Positions 1 to 6,247 of a stretch of DNA of 6,247 nucleotides are shown here, piece by piece (the first letter of the stretch is position 1; every line of letters begins with the position of its first letter). The position numbers were made by a program, and so were the translations under genes. The stretch lies in assembly GCA_945896765.1 (NCBI GenBank), contig CAMDEL010000095.1:1-6247 (forward strand), written 5' to 3'. The notes under the pieces were generated by a model. The model saw only the letters and a list, made by a program, of their open reading frames with translations. It had not been told where the DNA came from and ran no database searches. This DNA comes from Singulisphaera sp. GP187. Its GTDB lineage: Bacteria; Planctomycetota; Phycisphaerae; Phycisphaerales; SM1A02.

Positions 1-752
1 ATGATCGCGTTGTCAGTGATGCCGATGTGTTCAGGGCAAACTTTCGTGCAGCACTTGGTGATGTTGCAATAACCGATGCCGTCGTTGTTCTTCAGATCCG
101 CGATGCGGTCTTCGGTATCGAGCGGATGCATTTCTAGCGCCGCGGTGTACATCAAGAAGCGGGGCCCGATGAACTCGTCGTGTTTGTGATGATCGCGCAA
201 CACATGGCAAACATCTTGGCAGAGAAAACACTCGATGCACTTTCGGAATTCTTGAACGCGGTCAACGTCTTCTTGCATCATTGTCCAAGATCCGTCGGCG
301 TTATCTGGTTTTCGTGGCTTAAATGGTTTGATCTTCTTCTTCACGCGGAAGTTCCAACTGACATCGGTCACAAGATCTCGAATCGACGGAAATGATCTCA
401 GTGGCTCGACGGTCACGGGTTGCCCGACGGGCAGAGTCTCCATTCGTGTCATGCACATCAACTTTGGTTGGCCATTGATTTCAGCAGAGCACGATCCGCA
501 TTTTCCAGCCTTGCAATTCCACCGAACTGCAAGGTCGTTTGCCTGTTCAGCTTGGATGCGATGCACGCAGTCAAGCACCACCATGCCTTCGGAAACTACA
601 ACTGGATAGGTGTGAAAAGTTCCACCGGTGCTGTCGCCGCGCCAGATGCGGAATTGCACGGTGGTCGATGCCTCTTGAGAATGTGGATTTGAAGGTGCCA
701 TGGGCATGTTTGTCTTGTTTGTCACGCTTGTCATGTTTATCGTGCTCGTCAT
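1..752 (-). CDS. sdhB: Succinate dehydrogenase iron-sulfur subunit (SdhB), Sdh1/type F class, 3' end beyond the window
   Basis: This subunit carries electrons from the SdhA flavin to the membrane anchor through three iron-sulfur clusters. The visible 250 residues hold complete ligand sets. The [2Fe-2S] site is C80, C85, C88 (CKAGKCGSC) and C100. The [4Fe-4S] site is C172, C175, C178 (CIECFLC) and C239. The [3Fe-4S] site is C182, C229 and C235, spaced as in E. coli SdhB. The segments RWNCKAGKCGSCSAEING and YCNITKCCTKVCPEHI are very close to what I recall of Mycobacterium Rv0247c. Only a short C-terminal tail should be missing. The frame opens at ATG 752, overlapping the sdhA stop as ATGA, with a weak GAG eight bases upstream. 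Later in-frame ATGs at 734, 707 and 701 are alternatives, because conserved sequence begins only near residue 32 (VQFRIWRGD). Residues 2-16 are encoded by a degenerate 9-base tandem repeat. Confidence 0.96.
   Translation of the reverse strand, partial: MTSTINMTSVTNKTNMPMAPSNPHSQEASTTVQFRIWRGDSTGGTFHTYPVVVSEGMVVLDCVHRIQAEQANDLAVRWNCKAGKCGSCSAEINGQPKLMCMTRMETLPVGQPVTVEPLRSFPSIRDLVTDVSWNFRVKKKIKPFKPRKPDNADGSWTMMQEDVDRVQEFRKCIECFLCQDVCHVLRDHHKHDEFIGPRFLMYTAALEMHPLDTEDRIADLKNNDGIGYCNITKCCTKVCPEHIGITDNAI
707..751 (-). repeat. Five imperfect 9-base tandem repeats at the start of sdhB
   Basis: On the plus strand the units are tgtttgtct (707), tgtttgtca (716), cgcttgtca (725), tgtttatcg (734) and tgctcgtca (743), end to end with no gaps. 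On the coding strand each unit is three codons, giving TST-INM-TSV-TNK-TNM directly after the first Met. The array covers all the sequence between the sdhA stop and the ATG at 707. A change in copy number would keep the frame and change only the length of the SdhB N-terminus or leader. Confidence 0.7.
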
Positions 753-2569
753 TTCATTTTCTCGATAATTGCTTTCAGGTCTGGACGCATCGCAACAATT
801 GGACGACGCCGAATTTCCATCGTTCCGTCGGGTGCTTTCTTGGCAAGCAGGTTGAACGTCGCTCCTTCTGCGGATTTTTCTGGGTAATCGTCGCGGAATT
901 GGGCTCCGCGGCTTTCTTTGCGTTCGAGTGCGCTGCGTGTGATTGACTCAGAAACGGTCAACATGCAATTCAAGTCAATAGAAGTATGCCATCCTGGGTT
1001 GTATTCGCGGTGACCTGTGATGCCGACTTTTTGGTATCGCTTCTTGAGTTCTTCGATCTTGACGAGGGCCAACTCCATTTCCTTTTCAGTACGCACGATG
1101 CCGACTAAGTCTTGCATTGCATCTTGGAGCGCATATTGAATCGCAAATGGATTTTCACCAGTGGGACGATCGAAGACCTTTTCGATTTCCTGAGTGTGAT
1201 CGTTGATTTGCGCCGGATCGACTTCGACAGCTCGATTCGCCTTGGCAAACTTTGCAGCATGTTCGCCTGCGAGTCTTCCAAACACGACGAGATCCGAAAG
1301 CGAATTGCCACCGAGGCGATTTGCACCGTGAAGGCCAGCCGTCACTTCGCCTGCGGCAAAGAGCCCAGGAACGCACGATTCCTGCGTGTCTCCATCGACC
1401 GCAACTCCACCCATTACATAATGAGTCGTCGGTCCAACTTCCATGCGCTCGGTCGTGATATCCACGCCCGCAAGTTGTTTGAACTGGTGATACATGCCCG
1501 GCAATTTGCGCTGAATGTGCGCTGCGGAATTTGGAATTTTCTCTTTGATCCACGCGATGTCGAGGAAGACGCCGCCGTGCGGTGAGCCTCGGCCAGCTTT
1601 GATTTCTCGATTGATGCAGCGAGCGACATGGTCGCGTGTGAGAAGTTCTGGTGGACGATTCGCATTCTTGTCGCCGCAGACATATTTCCAACCTTCATCT
1701 TCGGTGGTCGCAACTTGAGCGCGATACGCATCGGGCACATCGTCGAACATGAATCGCTTGCCTTCGCTGTTGCGAAGAACGCCGCCTTCGCCGCGTACGC
1801 CTTCGGTGACGAGAATTCCGCGCACACTCGGAGGCCACACCATTCCAGTTGGATGGAATTGCACAAATTCCATGTCCATCAATTCGGCGCCAGCGTGATA
1901 TGCAAGCGAATGTCCATCGCCCGTGCCTTCCCAACTATTGCTGGTGATTCGAAATGATTTTCCGATTCCGCCCGTTGCCAAGACGACGGCTTTCGCCTTC
2001 CAAACATGCATGCGCCCACGTTCACGGTCATAACCGAGAACACCCGCAATGCGTCCGCCCGACTTCAAGAGTGACACGACTGTCATCTCCATGAAGACTT
2101 CCATTCCTTGATGAATGCCGTGATCTTGCAGCGTGCGGATCAGTTCGAGACCGGTGCGATCTCCAACGTGTGCAAGTCGCGGATAACGATGTCCACCAAA
2201 GTTGCGCTGAAGAATCTTTCCTTCTTTTGTTCGGTCAAAGACCGCGCCCCACGATTCCAATTCGCGCACGCGATCTGGTGATTCTTTGGCGTGATGTTCC
2301 GCCATGATCGGATTGCTCAGGTATTGCCCGCCGCGCATCGTGTCGGCGAAATGCACTTCCCAGTTATCGCGGTCATCGACATTTCCCATCGCCGCCGCCA
2401 TGCCACCTTCAGCCATCACGGTGTGCGCTTTACCAAGCAGCGATTTACAAATCACGCCGACAGTCACGCCCGCGCCAGAGGCTTCGATCGCTGCGCGCAA
2501 TCCAGCACCACCAGCGCCGATGACAAGCACGTCATGTTCATGAACGATAAATCCATCAGGAAAACTCAC
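749..2569 (-). CDS. sdhA: Succinate dehydrogenase flavoprotein subunit (SdhA), Sdh1/type F class
   Basis: This is the catalytic subunit of complex II; it oxidises succinate to fumarate with covalently bound FAD on the cytoplasmic side. The 606 residues contain a dinucleotide-binding VIGAGGAGLRAA at 17-28. The flavinylation motif is AHTVMAEGG at 48-56, with H49 as the expected FAD attachment site. The active-site block EFVQFHPTG (234-242) includes H239, and LTRDHVAR (310-317) includes R312, matching the catalytic Arg286 region of E. coli SdhA. The substrate-binding H383 lies in PTTHYVMGGV, and R418 in GANRLGGNSLSDL. The KSLLGKAHTVMAEGG and EFVQFHPTGMVWPPS segments closely match my memory of Mycobacterium Rv0248c. 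The start is GTG, not ATG, and is well supported: a GGAGG lies five bases upstream, and the GTG overlaps the sdhC stop as GTGA. Its stop overlaps the sdhB start. Fumarate reductase activity in reverse cannot be excluded from sequence. Confidence 0.97.
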   Translation of the reverse strand: MSFPDGFIVHEHDVLVIGAGGAGLRAAIEASGAGVTVGVICKSLLGKAHTVMAEGGMAAAMGNVDDRDNWEVHFADTMRGGQYLSNPIMAEHHAKESPDRVRELESWGAVFDRTKEGKILQRNFGGHRYPRLAHVGDRTGLELIRTLQDHGIHQGMEVFMEMTVVSLLKSGGRIAGVLGYDRERGRMHVWKAKAVVLATGGIGKSFRITSNSWEGTGDGHSLAYHAGAELMDMEFVQFHPTGMVWPPSVRGILVTEGVRGEGGVLRNSEGKRFMFDDVPDAYRAQVATTEDEGWKYVCGDKNANRPPELLTRDHVARCINREIKAGRGSPHGGVFLDIAWIKEKIPNSAAHIQRKLPGMYHQFKQLAGVDITTERMEVGPTTHYVMGGVAVDGDTQESCVPGLFAAGEVTAGLHGANRLGGNSLSDLVVFGRLAGEHAAKFAKANRAVEVDPAQINDHTQEIEKVFDRPTGENPFAIQYALQDAMQDLVGIVRTEKEMELALVKIEELKKRYQKVGITGHREYNPGWHTSIDLNCMLTVSESITRSALERKESRGAQFRDDYPEKSAEGATFNLLAKKAPDGTMEIRRRPIVAMRPDLKAIIEKMK

Positions 2570-3414
2570 AGAATCCTCCAGTCAGTCCAAGTTCCACTCG
2601 CGCACATTCGCACATAAATATCGGTGAAAGCAACGCCGAAGAGACTGATCCACGCAAAGAGCATGTGTCGTTGATTGAGCCATGAAACGCGGTTGTATGT
2701 TGAGAGTCTGCTCTTGCTGCACGAAAGGCAATCGTGCTTTCCGCCGACAAGATGTCGCATGCAGTGACAACCGAATGTGTACAGCGAAAGAAAGATTGGA
2801 TTCATTACAAGCACAATGGTTCCAACGCTGATTCCAAAACCAGTCGTTCCATCTGAGTTGTAATGCCAGAAACTTACAAAGGCATCCCAGAAGAGAAGTC
2901 CGATGAACAAGATCGCGACATAAAGAAAGTATCGGTGGATGTTCTGAAAGACCAGCGGAAACTTTTGTTCTCCGCGATAATTTTCGCCGCGGAACGCAGG
3001 CTCTCCGACTGAGCAACTTGCAGGGTCGCCCCAGAAAGCCTTGTAATACGCGCCTCTGTAGTAGTAACAAGTGAATCGAAATCCGGCGGGAAATGGCAAG
3101 ATCAAGAGTGCTGGAGAAAAGAGCAGCCATGCAGGCCACCACGCAGGAAGTTCGCCAAGCCATGCGTGACCGGAATGAATTCCGCGCGGATCCCAGAGCA
3201 CTGGCGAATAGAACGGCGAGAGAAGTTGTTGAACACCTGGTTGGTTGACGCCACCGAGAAAGAAATTCTGTCCTTGAAAAGCAGCCCACGTTGAATAGAT
3301 GACAAAGCCACCGAGTCCTGCAAGCACAAGAATTGGCACAATCCACCAATTATCCTTGCGTTCTGTTTTGAGAAAACCTCTTGCTTGCGGAAGTGAGAAT
3401 CGAGTTTGAGTCAT
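2566..3414 (-). CDS. sdhC: Succinate dehydrogenase membrane anchor (SdhC), Sdh1/type F class
   Basis: This is the integral membrane subunit that anchors SdhAB and passes electrons to quinone. The 282 residues show about five hydrophobic segments, near 24-43, 92-112, 160-183, 196-216 and 250-270. The first ends in STWAAF and is followed by a loop with SPFYSPVLW; both are hallmarks I associate with mycobacterial Rv0249c-type anchors. Other family-like segments are CYYYRGAYYKAFW (116-128), with C116 and a following C134, and QNIHRYFLY around H160. A Cys/His-rich stretch, CHCMRH (216-221) then HDCLSC (227-232), sits at the end of helix four. These residues are candidate ligands for a Rieske-type [2Fe-2S] centre reported in this class. 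There is no SdhD gene, as expected for type F. The ATG at 3414 is chosen because AGGAG lies 13 bases upstream and homology starts soon after. A longer frame running up to 3636 overlaps the neighbouring gene and is rejected. Confidence 0.93.
   Translation of the reverse strand: MTQTRFSLPQARGFLKTERKDNWWIVPILVLAGLGGFVIYSTWAAFQGQNFFLGGVNQPGVQQLLSPFYSPVLWDPRGIHSGHAWLGELPAWWPAWLLFSPALLILPFPAGFRFTCYYYRGAYYKAFWGDPASCSVGEPAFRGENYRGEQKFPLVFQNIHRYFLYVAILFIGLLFWDAFVSFWHYNSDGTTGFGISVGTIVLVMNPIFLSLYTFGCHCMRHLVGGKHDCLSCSKSRLSTYNRVSWLNQRHMLFAWISLFGVAFTDIYVRMCASGTWTDWRIL
2575..2579 (-). promoter_or_regulatory. Strong ribosome binding site for sdhA (GGAGG)
   Basis: The coding strand reads GGAGG-attct-GTG, with a five-base spacer. 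It lies inside the last codons of sdhC. It decides the GTG start at 2569, since no ATG sits near by in this frame. Confidence 0.8.
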
Positions 3415-3427
3415 AGGGGGTCGAAAG

Positions 3428-3432
3428 CTCCT
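3428..3432 (-). promoter_or_regulatory. Probable ribosome binding site for sdhC (AGGAG)
   Basis: The coding strand has AGGAG followed by 13 bases and then ATG at 3414. The spacing is longer than ideal, but no closer purine-rich motif or alternative start codon lies between them, since the intervening bases are pyrimidine-rich (ctttcgacccccta). Confidence 0.5.
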
Positions 3433-3456
3433 GAAACTTTGCGAGACATCAAGTGA

Positions 3457-3478
3457 TTCGCGAAAAGTACGTCGCGAA
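3457..3478. promoter_or_regulatory. Inverted repeat upstream of sdhC
   Basis: A perfect 7-base inverted repeat, TTCGCGA and TCGCGAA, flanks an 8-base centre (AAAGTACG on the plus strand). It lies 43-64 bases upstream of the sdhC start, just downstream of the possible promoter. It could be an operator or a short hairpin in the leader RNA. No run of T follows it, so it is not a classical terminator. I do not recognise the regulator. Confidence 0.35.
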
Positions 3479-3489
3479 CTGGGAATATG

Positions 3490-3518
3490 ACTATAGTTCT
3501 CTGCCGTCGTGAAAGTAA
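3490..3518 (-). promoter_or_regulatory. Possible promoter for sdhCAB
   Basis: In the 134-base gap before sdhC the coding strand carries TATAGT (3495-3490), five of six matches to a -10 box. A poor -35 candidate, TTACTT (3518-3513), lies 17 bases upstream. The position suits an independent promoter for the succinate dehydrogenase genes, but the -35 is weak and such matches arise by chance. Confidence 0.3.
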
Positions 3519-3539
3519 TTTTACGGCCAAGAATTTTAC
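3517..3539. repeat. Short direct repeat AATTTTAC downstream of the PrpD-like gene
   Basis: AATTTTAC occurs at 3517-3524 and again at 3532-3539, 15 bases apart, in the gap between the PrpD-like gene and sdhC. The first copy overlaps the possible -35 box. It may be a regulator site or chance in an AT-rich gap. No terminator hairpin with a T run is visible here. Confidence 0.25.
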
Positions 3540-3548
3540 CGTTCGTGC

Positions 3549-5018
3549 TTATGCATGAACGGGCGTCCCTTTGCGCGCAGTTGCAAGCGAGAACAACTCG
3601 TCGAAATTGCGTGCTGTTTCCATTTTCATAATGCACGTGCGAAGCTTTTCGCAGTTGTCTAGACCGATGATGTCACCGCCGAGTGCGTTGAACTTGATGG
3701 AGATTTCTTCCTCAGTCATTGGATCGCGAGGATCGCCCTTTGGAACATCGACGCGAGTTGCGAAAGTCTTCCCATCCTTGGTGGTGATTGTCACGCGGCT
3801 CGGCTGGAACTTTGGAAAGAGCGCTTCGAATTCTTCGTTGGCAACGACTTTCACCATGTCCATCACTGGGATGAGCGACTTGTCCATCACGCGCTCTTCC
3901 TTGAACTGAAGCGGCGTCACCATTCCGTCGATCAGTCCGACCGCCATGCAATATGGCAGCGAGTGATCAGCAGTCTCCTTCGAATCTGGTCGATACTTGT
4001 GCGGATCGCCCAAGATGTCTGCGGCGCGCGCGATGACTTCGACCTTGATCTCAGTGACTTGATCTGCGCGCAGATTATTGTCCTTGATGGTCTTCATCAT
4101 TGCAGTCAGTGGAGCATGGCTGAGTGCTTCGATTGGGAAACTTTTCATGCCGCAATCAATGATTCGAAAGTGACACTTCGGGCACGTCGGCAGGGCCTTG
4201 ACCAACATCTCTGCATCGAACGCAGCAGGTTTTCCCTTGTATTGCACATGATTGAAGACGGCGAAGAGACCTTCTTTGCCATCGATAATGTGCTCTGGTC
4301 CGGAGTATCCGTGTCGAGCGAGCAGCGCACTCTCTGCGCCCATGCGACCCGCCCACGGATCAACGGTGTTCTTCATGTTGGTCAGTTTTCCAGCAGTCAC
4401 CGCACCAGGGCAGAAAGTTCGCGATGCACTGATGCCCATCGCTGCGACCATCTGCGCTGGATTGAGATTGAGCACACGACCCGCGGCGATCGGCGCTGCA
4501 AACGCGCTGAGCGTTGCGTGATGCCAACCGTATTCGCGAATGCCTGGCAATCCAAATTCACAAAGTCGCATTTCGATTTCGTATGCGATGACCGTCGCGA
4601 GAATAAGTTCTCGCCCGCCGAGTCCGTATGCCTCGCACAGTGCAAGTGGCGCAGCGATGAGATCACTTGGATGGCAGGGGTCGGACTTCCAATAGATGTC
4701 GTTGTAATCCATCGCCCGGATCATGTGTCCGTTGAGGAAGGCCGCATCCACGGGATTCGTCTTGAAACCGCTGACAAATGAGGTTGCTTTGCCATTTCCG
4801 CCACCCATTTCGCGGTAGTGCTTCAGCAAAATCTTCGCGTCATCTTGCTGACTTCCGCCGATCGCGCATCCGATCGAGTCGAACCAAAAGAGTTTCGCAG
4901 ATTGAATCGCAGCGGGGGAGAGGTGCTCATACTTCAGAGCGCACGCCCACTCCGCGATGACCATAGAAAGAAGACGCTTCGATTCGGTGGACTTTGAGTC
5001 TGTTGGATTATGTGACAT
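3549..5018 (-). CDS. MmgE/PrpD family protein, probable 2-methylcitrate or related tricarboxylate dehydratase
   Basis: The family contains 2-methylcitrate dehydratase (PrpD), MmgE and cis-aconitate decarboxylase, cytoplasmic enzymes without an iron-sulfur cluster. The 489 residues match full-length PrpD (E. coli about 483). Visible signatures are NGHMIRAMDYNDIYW (96-110) with D104 and D107, then CHPSD (115-119) with H116. These correspond to AMDFNDTW and GHPSD of E. coli PrpD. GWHHATLSAFAAP (164-176) holds H166/H167, and the lysine of NMKNTVDPWAGRMG (214-227) is K216. KETADHSLPYCMAVGLIDG (347-365) includes H352 and Y356, a pattern I associate with the dehydratases. Exact substrate cannot be read from this. 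E. coli PrpD also acts on citrate and isocitrate (it is AcnC), so a role as an alternative aconitase beside the dehydrogenase is possible. ATG 5018 is the first start after the upstream gene's stop, 27 bases away. No clear ribosome site precedes it, so the exact start is less certain. Confidence 0.93.
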   Translation of the reverse strand: MSHNPTDSKSTESKRLLSMVIAEWACALKYEHLSPAAIQSAKLFWFDSIGCAIGGSQQDDAKILLKHYREMGGGNGKATSFVSGFKTNPVDAAFLNGHMIRAMDYNDIYWKSDPCHPSDLIAAPLALCEAYGLGGRELILATVIAYEIEMRLCEFGLPGIREYGWHHATLSAFAAPIAAGRVLNLNPAQMVAAMGISASRTFCPGAVTAGKLTNMKNTVDPWAGRMGAESALLARHGYSGPEHIIDGKEGLFAVFNHVQYKGKPAAFDAEMLVKALPTCPKCHFRIIDCGMKSFPIEALSHAPLTAMMKTIKDNNLRADQVTEIKVEVIARAADILGDPHKYRPDSKETADHSLPYCMAVGLIDGMVTPLQFKEERVMDKSLIPVMDMVKVVANEEFEALFPKFQPSRVTITTKDGKTFATRVDVPKGDPRDPMTEEEISIKFNALGGDIIGLDNCEKLRTCIMKMETARNFDELFSLATARKGTPVHA

Positions 5019-5045
5019 ATGTATTGCTTTGGGAAATGTGGAGGT

Positions 5046-6218
5046 TCAGACAGCTTGGCGAACGCCTTGGGATGCATAGTCCGCGATCGCTCGCGAGACA
5101 TCGAGTGTGCTTGCCTTGCCGCCCATGTCGTACGTGCGAACCTTTCCTTCGGTAATCACGCGCGCAACAGCTGCTTCAAGTCGAGTCGCCATGTCTTTCT
5201 CGCCGAGCCAATCGAGCATCATCTTCGCAGTCAAGATCATGGCAATCGGATTGACCTTGTATTGTCCGGCATACTTCGGCGCGCTGCCGTGCGTTGGTTC
5301 GAAGACCGCATAGGTGTCGCCCATGTTCGCACTTGGTGCAAAGCCGAGTCCACCGATCAGTCCAGCGCACAAGTCGCTGACAATATCGCCGAACATATTT
5401 TCTGCGACGATGACTGAATAATCCTGCGGATTTTTAAACATCCACATGCAGATCGCATCGATGTTCGCTTCATCAGCCCAGATGTGCGGATAGCTCTTGG
5501 CGACTTCGCGGAAGCAGCGTGTCATCAGACCGCCTGTCTCACGAAGTACGTTTGGCTTCTCGATCAGTGTGACGCGCTTTCGGCCATTTTTATGGGCGAA
5601 TTCAAAGGCCTGCTTGCAGATGCTGGTGCATCCTTGCTTGCTGACAATGCGAGTCGAAAGAGCAATGTTTTCAAAGCCCTTCGCCTTCCATGGTTTCATC
5701 TTTGGATTTGCGCAAAGAGCGTTGTAGACATCTTCGGGCAATGGGAAGAATTCGACGCCGCCGTACATGCCTTCGGTATTTTCGCGGAAGACAACTTGGT
5801 CGATCGGAACATCGGCACCACTTGGATTCGTGATCGAGTTGCCTCGGTAGTTGAGCGGGTTGCCGACATAACTCTTGCACGGCCTCATGTTGGTATGCAG
5901 GTTGAACATCTGTCGCAATTTGACGATTGGAGAGAAGTAGACGAGTCCCGTGTTCTTCAACGATGGGATGAGTTCTTCTTTCGCTTCGTCCTGTGGCTTG
6001 CTGGTGATAGCGCCGAAGAGTCCGCAGGTTGTTCCTTTGAGCGCCGCGACGGTGCGGTCGGGAAGGGCGTTGCCTTCTTTGCACCAGAACTCCCAACCGA
6101 TATCACAGTGGACATATTCGGCGTCGAGTTTCAGTTGATCAAGGACAATGCGTGTCCCCTCCATCACATCGTTTCCGACTCCATCTCCTGGCATCCATGC
6201 GATTGTGTATTTTGACAT
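5046..6218 (-). CDS. Isocitrate/isopropylmalate-family beta-decarboxylating dehydrogenase
   Basis: Enzymes of this family oxidise and decarboxylate a 2-hydroxy acid (isocitrate, 3-isopropylmalate or homoisocitrate) with NAD or NADP and a divalent metal. The 390 residues open with MPGDGVGNDV (9-18). Catalytic residues align with E. coli isocitrate dehydrogenase: R102, R112, R145 and Y152 (FRENTEGMY), K221, and metal-binding D254, D278 and D282 (ENMFGDIVSD). The substrate loop reads SPIVKLR (96-102). E. coli has SLNVALR there, so its Asn115 is replaced by I98; SPIVxLR recalls homoisocitrate dehydrogenases such as yeast Lys12. The coenzyme loop HGSAPKYAGQYKVNP (310-324) keeps the Lys-Tyr pair of NADP-dependent isocitrate dehydrogenase, but the Arg395 position is G367. 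About nine extra residues lie between R112 and R145. Isocitrate is the favoured substrate from context; homoisocitrate or another analogue remains open. The start ATG has AGGT eight bases upstream. Confidence 0.92.
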   Translation of the reverse strand: MSKYTIAWMPGDGVGNDVMEGTRIVLDQLKLDAEYVHCDIGWEFWCKEGNALPDRTVAALKGTTCGLFGAITSKPQDEAKEELIPSLKNTGLVYFSPIVKLRQMFNLHTNMRPCKSYVGNPLNYRGNSITNPSGADVPIDQVVFRENTEGMYGGVEFFPLPEDVYNALCANPKMKPWKAKGFENIALSTRIVSKQGCTSICKQAFEFAHKNGRKRVTLIEKPNVLRETGGLMTRCFREVAKSYPHIWADEANIDAICMWMFKNPQDYSVIVAENMFGDIVSDLCAGLIGGLGFAPSANMGDTYAVFEPTHGSAPKYAGQYKVNPIAMILTAKMMLDWLGEKDMATRLEAAVARVITEGKVRTYDMGGKASTLDVSRAIADYASQGVRQAV

Positions 6219-6226
6219 TATTGATT

Positions 6227-6230
6227 ACCT
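6227..6230 (-). promoter_or_regulatory. Ribosome binding site for the dehydrogenase (AGGT)
   Basis: The coding strand reads AGGT followed by eight bases (aatcaata) and ATG at 6218. It supports this start. Only 29 bases upstream of the start are present, so the promoter is not visible. Confidence 0.5.
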
Positions 6231-6247
6231 GTTTTTGAATTTGACTG

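Noticed and set aside
31..240. 69-codon minus-strand open frame
   Set aside because: It is an out-of-frame shadow of sdhB, whose reading frame carries all the iron-sulfur ligands across the same bases.
707..751. CRISPR-like array
   Set aside because: The units are 9 bases, contiguous, degenerate and have no spacers; they are a coding tandem repeat.
3500..3548. Rho-independent terminator after the PrpD-like gene
   Set aside because: Only a direct repeat and a 4-base palindrome are present; there is no GC-rich stem followed by a T run on the coding strand.
3415..3636. Upstream extension of sdhC by 74 codons
   Set aside because: It would overlap the end of the PrpD-like gene by 88 bases and add sequence with no anchor-like character. 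ATG 3414 begins just before the conserved part.
3963..4781. 272-codon open frame on the plus strand
   Set aside because: It lies entirely antisense to the well-supported MmgE/PrpD gene, has no recognisable domain, and its Cys/Arg/His-rich composition is typical of a shadow frame.
5484..6215. 243-codon open frame on the plus strand
   Set aside because: It is antisense to the dehydrogenase gene, with no family resemblance; the opposite strand has conserved catalytic motifs throughout.
5046..6218. leuB (3-isopropylmalate dehydrogenase)
   Set aside because: The substrate loop SPIVKLR and coenzyme loop HGSAPKYAGQ do not fit the usual LeuB patterns, and no leucine pathway gene is near.

Overview
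This 6.2 kb bacterial window is coding almost end to end, and every gene is on the minus strand. In transcription order (right to left) the genes are: an isocitrate/isopropylmalate-family dehydrogenase (6218-5046), an MmgE/PrpD-family protein (5018-3549), then succinate dehydrogenase as sdhC (3414-2566), sdhA (2569-749) and sdhB (752 to beyond position 1, cut by the window edge). No RNA genes, insertion sequences or CRISPR arrays are visible. No stretch longer than about 135 bases lacks a gene.

The succinate dehydrogenase is the three-subunit class known from mycobacterial Sdh1 (often called type F). It has the order membrane anchor, flavoprotein, iron-sulfur protein and a single five-helix SdhC with no SdhD. 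The soluble subunits strongly resemble what I remember of the Mycobacterium Rv0248c and Rv0247c proteins. The three genes overlap by four bases at each junction (GTGA and ATGA), so they are almost certainly translationally coupled. SdhC carries a Cys/His-rich segment that could hold the membrane-embedded Rieske-type cluster reported for Sdh1.

Upstream, the dehydrogenase and the PrpD-like protein are 27 bases apart and look co-transcribed. A 134-base gap separates them from sdhC. It holds a possible promoter, a short inverted repeat and a direct repeat, so sdhCAB may also be transcribed on its own. A simple reading is a central carbon cluster. The PrpD-like enzyme would handle a tricarboxylic acid (2-methylcitrate, or citrate/isocitrate as E. 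coli PrpD can). The dehydrogenase would oxidise isocitrate or a related beta-hydroxy acid. Complex II would pass electrons from succinate to quinone. A 2-methylcitrate cycle also yields succinate, so both versions fit.

Base composition looks moderate, roughly half G+C, unlike high-GC actinomycetes even though the Sdh class is typical of them. A non-actinobacterial phylum carrying type F Sdh (for example Planctomycetota or a relative) is possible, but I cannot place the organism from this window.
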